From: Halanaerobium sp041694515
GTDB taxonomy: Bacteria; Bacillota; Halanaerobiia; Halanaerobiales; Halanaerobiaceae
Assembly: GCA_041694515.1 (NCBI GenBank)
Contig: JASMSZ010000058.1
Span: 1 to 17,295 of the forward strand
Length of the DNA stretch: 17,295 bases
Reading direction: 5' to 3'
Of this stretch, positions 5,433 to 13,976 are shown piece after piece. How positions within the stretch are numbered: position 1 is the stretch's first letter; the number at the start of each line of letters is the position of its first letter. The notes below the pieces were generated by a model. The model did not search any database. It was not told where the DNA came from and saw only the letters and a list, made by a program, of their open reading frames with translations. The translations under genes were made by a program, and so were the position numbers.

Positions 5433-6251
5433 TTAAAATGATTCCTTCTTTTTGGTTTTTAGATCAATCCTGAAAAGTGGAGTTGTTTGATGCTGATCCG
5501 CACAGCCCATTCTTAAATCTTTTCCGACTTCCAGACCGGCTTCTTTAAGTGCATTGTTGACTGTAATATAAGCAACTTTAGGATTATTATTTTCCTCACT
5601 CAAATGAGCCAGAACTACCGTTGGAAAATTATCCTTAATTAACTCCGGCAGTAAAGCTGCTGTATCATCATTGGAAAGATGACCCTCACTACCCTTAATT
5701 CTATTTTTTAAAAAGTAAGGATATTTGCCTGTCATCAGCATTTCCAGATCATGATTTGATTCCAGAACAAAAAAGTCTGCTCCCTTAATTTTATTAATAA
5801 TCTTCTGATTCATAATCCCTGTATCAGTGGCCAGCACAATTTTTTTGTCAGCAGCCTGACAGACATAACCTACAGGTTGGGAGGCATCGTGAGAGATCGA
5901 ATAGGGAGAAAATTTAAGTTCTCCGATTATAAAATCACCTGTAAAAACTCTTCGGTTTTCGGCCTTAATCTTACCCAGTTCCGGTTCTGCTTTTGCCCAG
6001 GTACCATCATTGGCGTAAATTGGAAGATCATAGCGGCGGGATAGGATTCCCACCCCTTTTATATGATCTTTATGTTCGTGAGTAATCAATAATGCATCCA
6101 GGGCTTCCGGATCCAGATTCAGGGCAGCCATCCGCTCTTCCAGTCCTTTGCCGCTTAAACCGGCATCAATTAAAACCGAATATTTCCCGGCCCGAATATA
6201 AGTTGAGTTGCCTTTGCTGCCGCTGGATAAAACTGCTGATTCTATCCTCAC
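5433..6251 (-). CDS. yycJ: MBL-fold metallohydrolase YycJ/WalJ
   Basis: A 272-residue metallo-beta-lactamase-fold protein with SSGSKGNSTYI at the start and the metal ligands His58, His60, Asp62, His63 in ITHEHKDH. Later metal-site features are SHDASQPVGY, LATDTG, ESNHD and VLAHLSEENN. This is the WalJ/YycJ group, in Bacillus a member of the walRKHI-J cluster with a role in coordinating cell wall or DNA processes and predicted 5'-exonuclease-like activity. Start GTG at 6251, 3 bp after the rex stop, with the ribosome site AAAGGGTGAG inside the end of rex, so it is translationally coupled. No walRK genes are near. The C-terminal KTKKKESF is basic. Confidence 0.88.
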   Translation of the reverse strand: MRIESAVLSSGSKGNSTYIRAGKYSVLIDAGLSGKGLEERMAALNLDPEALDALLITHEHKDHIKGVGILSRRYDLPIYANDGTWAKAEPELGKIKAENRRVFTGDFIIGELKFSPYSISHDASQPVGYVCQAADKKIVLATDTGIMNQKIINKIKGADFFVLESNHDLEMLMTGKYPYFLKNRIKGSEGHLSNDDTAALLPELIKDNFPTVVLAHLSEENNNPKVAYITVNNALKEAGLEVGKDLRMGCADQHQTTPLFRIDLKTKKKESF

Positions 6252-6254
6252 GTT

Positions 6255-6911
6255 TTACTCACCCTTTACTTCCATTTCTTCCTGCCAGCTTAAATGATAT
6301 ATCAAAGAAACAATACCAACTGCTAAGTCTTCGTTTTTAACTTCAATCTCATTTGGAACATAAAGTCTGGTCGGAGCAAAATTCCAGATTGCTTTGATTC
6401 CTGCCTCAACCATCTGTTCGGCTACTTCCTGTGCCGCCGAACTTGGAACAGCAATTACTCCCAGCTTAATTTCGTTTTCTGCAACTATCTTTTCTATATC
6501 CTGAACACTCTCAACCTGGCGCTCATTAATCACATTCCCAATCTTATCTAAATCATTATCCAGCACATGGCTGATTTCAAAACCCATCATAGCAAAACTT
6601 CTGTAATTAACCAGAGCGCGCCCCAGGTTACCGGCTCCAACTAAAACTGCGGGCCAGATTCGATCAACCCCCAGAATCTTACCTACAGATTTTTTTAAAT
6701 CATTGACATTATAGCCAACTCCCCGACGTCCAAACTCTCCGTAATAAGAAAGGTCTTTGCGCACCTGAGTTGAGGGAATATCAAGCTTCCCTCCCAGATC
6801 CTTAGAAGAAACTACCTCAACCTCTTCAAAAGTATCCATTTTATCAAGACATCTGTAATACAAGGGCAGTCTCTCAATTGTAGCTTTAGGTATATTCTCT
6901 CTATCTTTCAC
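6255..6911 (-). CDS. rex: Redox-sensing transcriptional repressor Rex
   Basis: A 218-residue protein, usual length. The N-terminal winged helix (about 1-80) includes STQVRKDLSYYGEFGRRGVGY (47-67), the DNA-recognition and wing region typical of Rex. The Rossmann domain has VGAGNLGRAL (91-100) for NADH/NAD+ binding and VLDND at the end of the second strand. The C-terminal helix SLIYHLSWQEE fits the domain-swapped dimer. Rex represses fermentation and NAD-regenerating genes when NADH is low. GTG start, with a strong AGGAGG 8 nt upstream. It sits between metG and yycJ with gaps of 24 and 3 bp, so it rides in a translation operon rather than beside its usual fermentation targets. No good Rex operator was seen in the window. 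Confidence 0.96.
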   Translation of the reverse strand: MKDRENIPKATIERLPLYYRCLDKMDTFEEVEVVSSKDLGGKLDIPSTQVRKDLSYYGEFGRRGVGYNVNDLKKSVGKILGVDRIWPAVLVGAGNLGRALVNYRSFAMMGFEISHVLDNDLDKIGNVINERQVESVQDIEKIVAENEIKLGVIAVPSSAAQEVAEQMVEAGIKAIWNFAPTRLYVPNEIEVKNEDLAVGIVSLIYHLSWQEEMEVKGE

Positions 6912-6935
6912 TGTGAATTCCTCCTGCTTTAATAA

Positions 6936-8897
6936 TTATTTTACCTGACTTCCATTTGCAATATCAGCACTTACTGTTGATAAAACCATGTTATCTTCTG
7001 GGTCAGAGGCAGCTAAAATCATACCTTCTGACTTAACCCCGAAAATTGTGGCAGGTTCTAAATTAGCTACAATCAAAATTTTGCGTCCGATGACATCTTC
7101 TGCGCTAAAATGTTTTGCGATTCCAGCCACTAATTGTCTCTGCTCCAGGCCAATATCGACCTTTAATTTGAGCAGTTTATTGCTGCCTTCAATTTTTTCT
7201 GCTTCTAATATCTCAGCAACTCTAATATCTACATCCATAAATTCTTCAAAAGTAATTCTGTCTTTAATATCAACTAAATCCAATTCATTTTCCTCCTCCT
7301 GTTTCTCAGCTTCAGCCTCTTCTTTGCGGGCTTCCACCTTTTCAAAATATTCTTCTAAATCTATCCGGGGGAACATTGGATCCCCATTATAAACTTTAAC
7401 TCCAGTCTTTAAAGCACCCCAGTTAGCATCTTCCCAGTCAGCTTTGTTAATTGCTTCTGCCTGACCCAGCTGCTCACCCATCTTATGAGGAGCCTCTGTC
7501 AGAAAAGGTTTTAACATTACTGCAGTAATCCTTAAAGATTCCAGCAAATTATAAAGTACTGTTTTCAATCTTTCGTGATTTTCTTCTTTTCTGGCTAAAA
7601 TCCAGGGAGTTGTCTGATCGATATACTTATTTGTGCGGCGGACAAAATTCCAGATTTTCTCCAGAGCTGCAGTATATTTTAACTCTTCCATCTCTATTTC
7701 TATATCTTTTTTGGTTTCAGCAGCCAGATCAATCAATTCTTTATCAACTGCTTCTTTTTCTCCTGGCTCCGGGATTTCGCTGTCAAAATACTGTTCCACC
7801 ATGGAAACAGTTCTGTTTAAGAGATTACCCAGATCATTTGCCAGGTCAGAGTTAATCCGCTGAATTAAAGCTTCTGTAGAATACTTACCATCTGTACCAA
7901 AAGCCACCTCACGCAGCAGGTAATAGCGAATTGCATCTTTACCAAAGTCATCGATTAAAACTACAGGATCCACAACATTACCCTTTGATTTTGACATCTT
8001 ACCGGTCTCACTTAAAAGCCAGCCGTGACCAAATACCTGGTCCGGCAGCTCCAGATCCAGTGCCATTAAAATAGTAGGCCAGATTACCGTATGGAAGCGG
8101 AGAATATCCTTACCAACCAGATGTAAATCTGCCGGCCAGTACCGCTCAAAATTCTCCTGATCTGTCAGATAACCAATTGCTGTAATATAGTTGCTTAAAG
8201 CGTCAATCCAGACATAAATCACATGGTCCTCATCAATAGGTACCGGGACTCCCCAGTCAAAGGTAGTTCTGGACACACTTAAATCATCAAGACCATTTTC
8301 TATAAAGTTAATCATCTCATTCCGGCGTGATTCCGGCTCAATAAACTCCGGATGACTTTCTATATGTTCTAAAAGGCGGTCTGCATATTTACCCATCTTA
8401 AAGAAGTAACTTTCTTCTTCCACCCATTCCACCGGCCGGTGACAGTCAGGACAGACTTTCTCACCATTTTTCTCTTCCAGCTGTCTTTCGGTCCAGAAAG
8501 CCTCACAGGGGGTACAGTACCAGCCCTCATAGTTACCTTTGTAGATATCTCCTTTATCATAGAGTTTTTTGAAGATTTTCTGTACTACTTTTTCGTGGCG
8601 CTCTTCGGTGGTCCGGATAAAATAGTCATAGTCGATATCCAGCTTATCCCAGAGCTGCTTAAAAGTTTCTACAATCTGGTCAACATATTCTCTGGTTTCC
8701 TGACCGGCATCTTTCGCCTTACGCTCAATTTTCTGGCCGTGTTCATCAGAACCAGTTAAAAACATGGTGTCATAACCCTGCATCTTTTTGTAGCGGGCAA
8801 TTGTATCAGCCGCAACTGTTGTATAGGCATGGCCGATATGTAATTTATCACTTGGATAGTAAATCGGGGTTGTTACATAATAGGTATCTCTGCTCAA
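6936..8897 (-). CDS. metG: Methionyl-tRNA synthetase with C-terminal tRNA-binding domain
   Basis: A 653-residue class I synthetase that charges tRNA-Met. The HIGH motif is at 20-23, the zinc knuckle is CTPC (128-131) and CPDC (149-152), and KMSKS is at 300-304. The anticodon-binding helical domain spans about 360-520. An acidic, glutamate-rich linker (about 520-550) leads to a Trbp111/EMAP-II-like tRNA-binding domain (about 552-653; FMDVDIRVAEILEAEKI, GMILAAS). This matches the Bacillus MetS type. TTG start, with GAGAGGA about 10 nt upstream; an upstream ATG in another frame is not in phase. In Bacillus metS follows abrB near rsmI; here the 93-bp gap to rsmI holds only AT-rich sequence. Confidence 0.97.
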   Translation of the reverse strand: MSRDTYYVTTPIYYPSDKLHIGHAYTTVAADTIARYKKMQGYDTMFLTGSDEHGQKIERKAKDAGQETREYVDQIVETFKQLWDKLDIDYDYFIRTTEERHEKVVQKIFKKLYDKGDIYKGNYEGWYCTPCEAFWTERQLEEKNGEKVCPDCHRPVEWVEEESYFFKMGKYADRLLEHIESHPEFIEPESRRNEMINFIENGLDDLSVSRTTFDWGVPVPIDEDHVIYVWIDALSNYITAIGYLTDQENFERYWPADLHLVGKDILRFHTVIWPTILMALDLELPDQVFGHGWLLSETGKMSKSKGNVVDPVVLIDDFGKDAIRYYLLREVAFGTDGKYSTEALIQRINSDLANDLGNLLNRTVSMVEQYFDSEIPEPGEKEAVDKELIDLAAETKKDIEIEMEELKYTAALEKIWNFVRRTNKYIDQTTPWILARKEENHERLKTVLYNLLESLRITAVMLKPFLTEAPHKMGEQLGQAEAINKADWEDANWGALKTGVKVYNGDPMFPRIDLEEYFEKVEARKEEAEAEKQEEENELDLVDIKDRITFEEFMDVDIRVAEILEAEKIEGSNKLLKLKVDIGLEQRQLVAGIAKHFSAEDVIGRKILIVANLEPATIFGVKSEGMILAASDPEDNMVLSTVSADIANGSQVK

Positions 8898-8964
8898 AAT
8901 TGATCATCCTCTCCAGAATTAGTCATAAATCTTATAATCTAAATATTTTACTCAAATTTTTATC

Positions 8965-8980
8965 AAATTTTATAAAATTT
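8965..8980. repeat. 16-bp AT palindrome in the rsmI-metG gap
   Basis: AAATTTTATAAAATTT is a perfect palindrome within the 93-bp gap. The gap is almost pure A/T, with no abrB gene, no G/C-stem terminator and no confident promoter. Confidence 0.4.
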
Positions 8981-8990
8981 ATCTTCAAAA

Positions 8991-9860
8991 CTATTCAAAT
9001 TTATCCTTATCAACTGAAATGACTACCGCTTCTCTGTAAACTTCACTTTTGGGCAGTCCTCTCAAACTGGCAACCTTTTTAATTGCCTGCTTTTTGGTCA
9101 TTCCACTTGCAATTAAAAGTTTAAGATGTTCTAAGATACTTAAGTCTTCCCAGCCCTCACTTTCTGCCTCAACCTGACTGCGGCCGGCAATAACTACCAC
9201 AATCTCTCCTTTGATTTCCCGGTCTTTAAGTCTCTCTTCCAGCTCAGCAGCTGTGCCATAATATTTTTCTTCGTGCATTTTTGTAATTTCGCGGGCCACA
9301 ACTGTCTGGCGTGAGGCAAGTTCTGAGCTGAACTGCCTGAGATCTTTAAGTGTATCTTTAAGTCTGTAAGGAGACTCATAAAATGCTGTCGTATCCTTAG
9401 CCAGGGCCAGCTCTTCCAGAAACTGCTGCCGTTTTTTACCTGAACGGGGGATAAAAGCTTTAAATGAAAAAGCAGAAATATCAAGTCCGGAAACCACAAG
9501 GGCTGCCAGAAAAGCACTCGGTCCCGGAATTGGAATAACTTCAATCCCGGCAGCAACAGCTTTTTTGACCAGGATTTCCCCGGGATCTGAGACTCCGGGC
9601 ATCCCGGCATCACTGACTAAAGCTATTTTTCTGCCAGCTTTTAAATGCTCAATTAACTCTCTACTTCTTTCTTTTTCGTTGTGCTCATGATAGCTGATCA
9701 TTTTAGTTTTGATCGAAAAATAGTTTAAAAGTTTCTGAGTTCTGCGGGTATCCTCACAGGCTATAAGATCAACCTCTTTTAAGGTAGCCAGCAGCCGCTG
9801 GCTTACATCATCTAAATTACCGATTGGGGTTCCACATAAGTAAAGCTCTGCTGCCTGCAA
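8991..9860 (-). CDS. rsmI: 16S rRNA (cytidine1402-2'-O)-methyltransferase RsmI
   Basis: A 289-residue tetrapyrrole-methylase-fold enzyme that methylates the ribose of C1402 in the 30S decoding centre. Signatures are LYLCGTPIGNLDD (near 6-18), CEDTRRTQKLL (35-45), SYHEHNE (56-62) and LVSDAGMPGVSDPG (81-94). The C-terminal helical tail has SGMTKKQAIKKVASLRGLPKSEVY. TTG start, with AGGAGG 8 nt before it. It follows trmN6 after a 74-bp gap, where Bacillus has yazA (a GIY-YIG protein), absent here. Confidence 0.96.
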   Translation of the reverse strand: MQAAELYLCGTPIGNLDDVSQRLLATLKEVDLIACEDTRRTQKLLNYFSIKTKMISYHEHNEKERSRELIEHLKAGRKIALVSDAGMPGVSDPGEILVKKAVAAGIEVIPIPGPSAFLAALVVSGLDISAFSFKAFIPRSGKKRQQFLEELALAKDTTAFYESPYRLKDTLKDLRQFSSELASRQTVVAREITKMHEEKYYGTAAELEERLKDREIKGEIVVVIAGRSQVEAESEGWEDLSILEHLKLLIASGMTKKQAIKKVASLRGLPKSEVYREAVVISVDKDKFE

Positions 9861-9934
9861 AAAAATAACCTCCTGTAAATAATCTTTCTGTATAAACCTT
9901 CATTCAGCTGTATAGGAACAAAATGTATTCGAAA

Positions 9935-10657
9935 CTACTTCTGACCATAAATTTCTTTTAGCTCTGCTGTATATTCACTGCTGTTATCCTGATAAATTAT
10001 TAAAACAGGTTTAACTCTCAGGCCTGGATTTGCTCCCTTTTTGGCCCGGAGCAGAAAGATATCAGCTTCCTTATCTCTGCGGGCCTGAACCAGCCGCAGT
10101 TCTTTGGCCTGACAGTTATATTGAGCTAAAGTTTCTATTACTTCTGTCAATCTTTCCGCCCGGTGAACAAGAAAAAATTGACCTCCATATTTTAAAAGAC
10201 GGGCGGCCTCAGCTGCAACATCCTCCAGCTCAGCGTAGATCTCATGTCTGGCAGCTGCTAGATAATCACTTTTCTTCATCCTGCCGGCTTCTACCGGTAA
10301 ATAAGGTGGATTAGAAACCACAACATCAAAACTTCCGGCCTTCAGTTTAGCATCCAGCCGACAGAGATCAGCATTGATAATTTTAACCTGATCCTGCAGC
10401 TGATTAAATTTTACATTACGCTCTGCCAGATCAGCGGCCTCAGGCTGAATTTCGATTCCCGTGACCTTTACATCCTCATTTTTATATGCTAAAAGCAGTG
10501 GAATTACACCACTGCCTGTACCAAGATCAATTACTTTATCTCCTCGACGAAGTTTAACAAAATTTGCTAAAAGTACAGAATCAGTTCCAAATTTAAAGAA
10601 CCGATTATCCTGTATAATTTCAAGCTCATCTTCAATTAAATAATGAATCTCTTCCAT
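9935..10657 (-). CDS. tRNA1(Val) (adenine37-N6)-methyltransferase-like, YabB/TrmN6
   Basis: A 240-residue Rossmann methyltransferase. FKFGTDSVLLANF (22-34) is the family's substrate-loop signature, motif I is DLGTGSG (44-50) and the N6-adenine catalytic motif is NPPY (116-119). The E. coli homologue TrmN6 (YfiC) modifies A37 of tRNA1(Val), and Bacillus yabB is the positional match. The ATG at 10657 is preferred, with AAGGAG 8 nt upstream. A GTG one codon earlier at 10660 overlaps the yabA stop by 1 nt and is the alternative. The C terminus (DNSSEYTAELKEIYG) is typical. Substrate is by homology only. Confidence 0.9.
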   Translation of the reverse strand: MEEIHYLIEDELEIIQDNRFFKFGTDSVLLANFVKLRRGDKVIDLGTGSGVIPLLLAYKNEDVKVTGIEIQPEAADLAERNVKFNQLQDQVKIINADLCRLDAKLKAGSFDVVVSNPPYLPVEAGRMKKSDYLAAARHEIYAELEDVAAEAARLLKYGGQFFLVHRAERLTEVIETLAQYNCQAKELRLVQARRDKEADIFLLRAKKGANPGLRVKPVLIIYQDNSSEYTAELKEIYGQK

Positions 10658-10659
10658 CA

Positions 10660-10986
10660 CTATTTCTCCTTACCCTGATTTTCCAGCAAATTTAAACAGA
10701 AAAGGCAGTCTCCTTTTCTTTTTTCTCCAAAACTTAAAGGACAAACATGATAACCTTCATCATAAATATGAATCAAATTACTGTAACCTTCTTTTTCGAC
10801 TACAGATTCTTCTGCGTCTTCCTGATCTTTAAAAAGTAGAGATCTCAGCTCTTCGTTTTCGCGCTGCAGTTCTTCGTTTTCCCGATAGAGCTTATAGGTA
10901 ATATCTTTAAGTTTATGAAAACGGAGGGAAAGTGCCTCGATTTGTTCCTGAAAATGGGCAAGGCTGCTCAATATTTCCTGATCCAT
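10660..10986 (-). CDS. yabA: Replication initiation control protein YabA
   Basis: A 108-residue protein. Residues 5-55 form a coiled coil rich in Leu and Glu (RENEELQRENEELRSLL), as in the YabA tetramer stalk. The C terminus carries the zinc-binding set His80, Cys82, Cys94, Cys97 in HVCPLSFGEKRKGDCLFC. In Bacillus, YabA binds DnaA and DnaN and restrains initiation of replication. I chose the ATG at 10986 because AAGGAAGG lies just before it and the encoded N terminus aligns with the family; a TTG eight codons upstream (11010) lacks a ribosome site. The gene lies 20 bp after yaaT, and its stop abuts the trmN6 start. Confidence 0.93.
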   Translation of the reverse strand: MDQEILSSLAHFQEQIEALSLRFHKLKDITYKLYRENEELQRENEELRSLLFKDQEDAEESVVEKEGYSNLIHIYDEGYHVCPLSFGEKRKGDCLFCLNLLENQGKEK

Positions 10987-11006
10987 TAAATTTCCTTCCT
11001 TTCCAT

Positions 11007-11819
11007 TCAATCTAAATCTAAATCATATTCGTCCAGATCATCTACATTTACTTCTATATTTTCTTCTGTGCCAATATCAACTTCTACAGTATGCTTGACC
11101 AGATTGCGGTCGACAACTTTTCCTCTGCCCATCTCTAGCTCAATTTTTTCGCCCACATTGGGCATTAATCTTTTAAGAGTTTTATAGGTCTGAGCTTCAT
11201 AGCGCAGACAGCACATTAAGCGACCGCAGAGGCCTGATATTTTGGAAGGATTGAGTGATAAATCCTGTTTTTTCGCCATTTTAATTGAAATCGGCTGAAA
11301 ATCGCGCAAAAATGTAGCACAGCAGACAGCTAGACCGCAGGGACCTAAACCGCCAAGCATTTTGGCCTCATCCCGGACTCCAATCTGGCGCAGCTCAATT
11401 CTGGTTTTAAATACTGATGCTAAATCTTTAACAAGTTCTCTAAAGTCAACTCTACCATCTGCTGTAAAATAGAATATAATCTTATTGTGATCAAAAGTAT
11501 ACTCTACATCTATCAATTTCATCGGCAGACCGTGTTTCTCAATTTTATTCAGACAAATATCATAAGCTTCTACTTCCAGTGCTAAATTTTTCTCATTTTT
11601 ATCTCTATCTTTTAAAGTGGCCTTTCGAATCACATCTTTTAAAGGCGCAACTATTTCGTCATCTGATATTTCTTTTTTGCCAACAACAACTTCGGCATAT
11701 TCTATACCCCGTGCAGTTTCTACTATTACATAATCTCCGGTTTTTATTTCCAGTTCACCAGGATCAAAATAATAGATTTTTCCGGCTTTTTTAAAACTTA
11801 CTCCAACTACCGTATTCAT
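11007..11819 (-). CDS. ricT: PSP1-domain protein YaaT/RicT
   Basis: A 270-residue protein beginning VVGVSFKKAGKIYYFDPG, as in Bacillus YaaT. The conserved cysteine clusters are LGPCGLAVCC (Cys161, 166, 167) and GLCGRLMCCL (Cys198, 203, 204). In Bacillus these belong to the RicAFT complex, which binds iron-sulfur clusters and promotes mRNA processing by RNase Y as well as sporulation and competence. The very acidic C terminus (DDLDEYDLDLD) is a local feature. The ATG at 11819 is chosen: the GTG at 11831 lies within GAGGTG, which is the ribosome site for that ATG. It lies 21 bp after holB. RicA/RicF partners are not in the window. Confidence 0.93.
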   Translation of the reverse strand: MNTVVGVSFKKAGKIYYFDPGELEIKTGDYVIVETARGIEYAEVVVGKKEISDDEIVAPLKDVIRKATLKDRDKNEKNLALEVEAYDICLNKIEKHGLPMKLIDVEYTFDHNKIIFYFTADGRVDFRELVKDLASVFKTRIELRQIGVRDEAKMLGGLGPCGLAVCCATFLRDFQPISIKMAKKQDLSLNPSKISGLCGRLMCCLRYEAQTYKTLKRLMPNVGEKIELEMGRGKVVDRNLVKHTVEVDIGTEENIEVNVDDLDEYDLDLD

Positions 11820-11840
11820 TAAAATAAACACCTCATTTAT

Positions 11841-12830
11841 CTATTCTTGATCAGGCTGGCGCAGTTTGAAAAATAAGACTTCCAGACTAAGCTCTTCTCT
11901 AATATTTCGTTCAATATATTCTTCACTTTGAGCTATTAACTCTAAATTTCTAATTACATTCTGCAGACTAAGCTCTGCAGCCAGCTCTTTTAATTCCTCA
12001 AAATAATCTTTATTAGTCACTGCAGCCAGATAATCCTGTTTAATCATCATTATATCGCGATACCAGTCTGATAGCAAATCAAAACAGGGAAAATCAGCCT
12101 TCAGCAGTGAAGATAATTTTTCTGTGATTTGAAAAATTTCCATCGTATTTTTGGTATTAATATCTTTCAAAAAATCATAAATTTGCTGCCGCTGCTCAAA
12201 ATAATTGTCGATCTTTATAATCTTCAGAGCCTTACCCGGACTTCCGGCTGCAGTACTGCTGATTATTTCAGCCCGTTCAGCCTCTAAACCCTCAGCTAAA
12301 AGCAGTTCCTTTATTTTCGCTTTACTTACATTTCGCAGCTTGATCTGCTGACAGCGCGAAACTATTGTCGGCAGCAGTTTACCGCTGTCCTCGACCAGTA
12401 AAATAATCGTGGCAAAAGAAGGAGGTTCTTCTAAAGTCTTTAAAAGTGAATTTGCTGCTTCTTTTGTCATCTTTTCGGCTGCTTCCATAACGTAAATTTT
12501 ATGATCACTGTCATAAGGCTTATAAGCAATCTCTTTTTTTAACTCCCTGATCTGATCGATAGAGATCGCACTTTTGCCTTCCAGCACAGAAATCACCTTA
12601 AAGTCAGGATGGTTCTGGTGATCCATTTTGCGGCAGTTAATACAGCTGCCGCAGCTGTCAGTTTCAGATTCCTCACAAAAACTGGCCTTTGCAAATTCAA
12701 AAGCCAGCTTTGATTTACCACTACCCTCTTTAGCAGAAAACAGATAGGCATGGCTGATTCGATCATCTTTTATTTCATCCTGCAGTATTTCTACCGCTTC
12801 TTTTTGTCCAATAACTGAGTTAAAACTCAT
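11841..12830 (-). CDS. holB: DNA polymerase III delta' subunit
   Basis: A 329-residue AAA+ clamp-loader subunit that loads the beta sliding clamp. It has a complete Walker A (AKEGSGKSK, 33-41), a four-cysteine zinc module (Cys52, 60, 63, 66), a Walker-B-like VMEAAEKM followed by the NSLLKTLEEPPS helix, and the SRC motif (158-160) that reaches into the neighbouring subunit's ATP site. Unlike E. coli delta', the P-loop looks intact. ATG start, with AGAGGAG upstream. In Bacillus yaaR separates yaaQ and holB; here the 109-bp gap contains no such gene. The C-terminal domain (about 205-329) is the usual clamp-loader collar. Confidence 0.95.
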   Translation of the reverse strand: MSFNSVIGQKEAVEILQDEIKDDRISHAYLFSAKEGSGKSKLAFEFAKASFCEESETDSCGSCINCRKMDHQNHPDFKVISVLEGKSAISIDQIRELKKEIAYKPYDSDHKIYVMEAAEKMTKEAANSLLKTLEEPPSFATIILLVEDSGKLLPTIVSRCQQIKLRNVSKAKIKELLLAEGLEAERAEIISSTAAGSPGKALKIIKIDNYFEQRQQIYDFLKDINTKNTMEIFQITEKLSSLLKADFPCFDLLSDWYRDIMMIKQDYLAAVTNKDYFEELKELAAELSLQNVIRNLELIAQSEEYIERNIREELSLEVLFFKLRQPDQE

Positions 12831-12939
12831 TTAAAAGCTCCTCTATTTATTATAAACTACCTTATATCTTTTGGAATTATCCCACAGCTTATTAAATCTT
12901 TTAAATCTTAATTAAGAACCCTATATTTAAATAACGGCT

Positions 12940-13299
12940 CTACATCTTAATAAACTGTTCTACATCAATTATAAATACGGTTGCTCCTCCAATTTTGATT
13001 TCCATTGGAAAAGAATAATAACCTTCTAATGAATTTGCAACAGGTGACATCGGGGCCACAGTCTTTTTGCGTGACTCGCAGTTTTCTCTAATGATATCCA
13101 GCACTTCTTCCACATGTTCCTCATCGGAGCCAATTATAAAGGTAGTGTTCCCTTCTCTTAAAAACCCACCTGTTGATGCCATTTTTGTAGCCTGAAAACC
13201 TGAAGTTGTCAGTGACTCCAGTAAGTCAACCGCATCATGGTCATGAACTACAGCAATAATCATTTTTACTGTTTTACCTGATTCTGCTCTTTTTTTCAT
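12940..13299 (-). CDS. darA: Cyclic-di-AMP receptor DarA/PstA (YaaQ, DUF970)
   Basis: A 119-residue PII-like protein. Matches to the family are IIAVVHDHDA, the nucleotide-binding TKMASTGGFLREGNTTFIIG, and GGATVFIIDVEQF at the end. Homologues bind cyclic di-AMP as trimers; the downstream partner is not settled. ATG at 13299 has AGGAGG 8 nt upstream and overlaps the tmk stop by one base (TAATG), so it is the supported start. This adds a basic 12-residue extension (MKKRAESGKTVK) before the ATG at which most homologues begin. That internal ATG has only a weak ribosome site. Confidence 0.92.
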   Translation of the reverse strand: MKKRAESGKTVKMIIAVVHDHDAVDLLESLTTSGFQATKMASTGGFLREGNTTFIIGSDEEHVEEVLDIIRENCESRKKTVAPMSPVANSLEGYYSFPMEIKIGGATVFIIDVEQFIKM

Positions 13300-13925
13300 T
13301 AGAATAACCTCCTGGCGATAATTTTTTTTATATTTTTCTGGACATCTTCTCTGTTTCCACCTGCATCTACCAGGGCAAATCTTTTGCCTTCTGCCATCTC
13401 CAGGTAAGCATCTCTAACCCGCTGATGAAAATCATCAACTTCTCGTTCCAGTCTATCTCCTGCTTCATCCAGGCTGAGCGCCCGGGCTCTTTTTAAACCT
13501 TCTTTAATATCAATATCTAAAATAAAAGTTAGATCCGGCCAGGTAGAATCAATTACCCAGTCGTTTATTTGATATACCATCTCATAATCAAGACCGCGGC
13601 CGGCTGCCTGGTAGGCAAGATTAGAATCTACAAATCTATCTGAAATAACAACTTTTCCCTGCTCTAAAGCAGGTTTGATTTTTTCTCTAACATGCTGAGC
13701 TCTATCGGCAGCATAAAGAAGAATCTCTGTTCTGTAGTCCATCGAATCATATTGAGGATCTAAAAGCAGCTCTCTAATTTTTTCTCCCAGATCGGTTCCG
13801 CCCGGCTCCCGGCTAACTAAAACTTGATAGCCCTGCTCCTGCAGATATTCTGCCAGCAAATTAATCTGGGTGGTCTTACCTGAACCCTCAATTCCTTCGA
13901 ACGTAATAAAAAAACCTTCTGCCAA
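13299..13925 (-). CDS. tmk: Thymidylate kinase
   Basis: A 208-residue kinase that phosphorylates dTMP to dTDP. The P-loop GIEGSGKTTQ is at 11-20, SREPGGT at 38-44, the DR motif is in SDRFVDSNLAYQAAGRGL (95-112), and a LID-like LSLDEAGDRLEREVDDF with downstream basic residues follows. The first residue after the P-loop context is typical of Gram-positive Tmk. TTG start at 13925, with GAGGGG about 10 nt upstream. It has its own sigma-A-like promoter and is the first gene of the long cluster that runs to rlmH. The following yaaQ start overlaps the tmk stop. Confidence 0.96.
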   Translation of the reverse strand: MAEGFFITFEGIEGSGKTTQINLLAEYLQEQGYQVLVSREPGGTDLGEKIRELLLDPQYDSMDYRTEILLYAADRAQHVREKIKPALEQGKVVISDRFVDSNLAYQAAGRGLDYEMVYQINDWVIDSTWPDLTFILDIDIKEGLKRARALSLDEAGDRLEREVDDFHQRVRDAYLEMAEGKRFALVDAGGNREDVQKNIKKIIARRLF

Positions 13926-13976
13926 AACGGCCAGCCCCTCTCTAAACTTTGTTAAAATAATCTTATTTATAATGTA

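Noticed and set aside
7610..8759. Several plus-strand open frames within metG
   Set aside because: They are antisense to a complete, motif-bearing metG and encode low-complexity sequence without ribosome sites.
11820..11831. Upstream GTG start for yaaT/ricT giving four extra residues
   Set aside because: The GTG is part of GAGGTG, the ribosome site for the ATG at 11819, and the family begins at that ATG.
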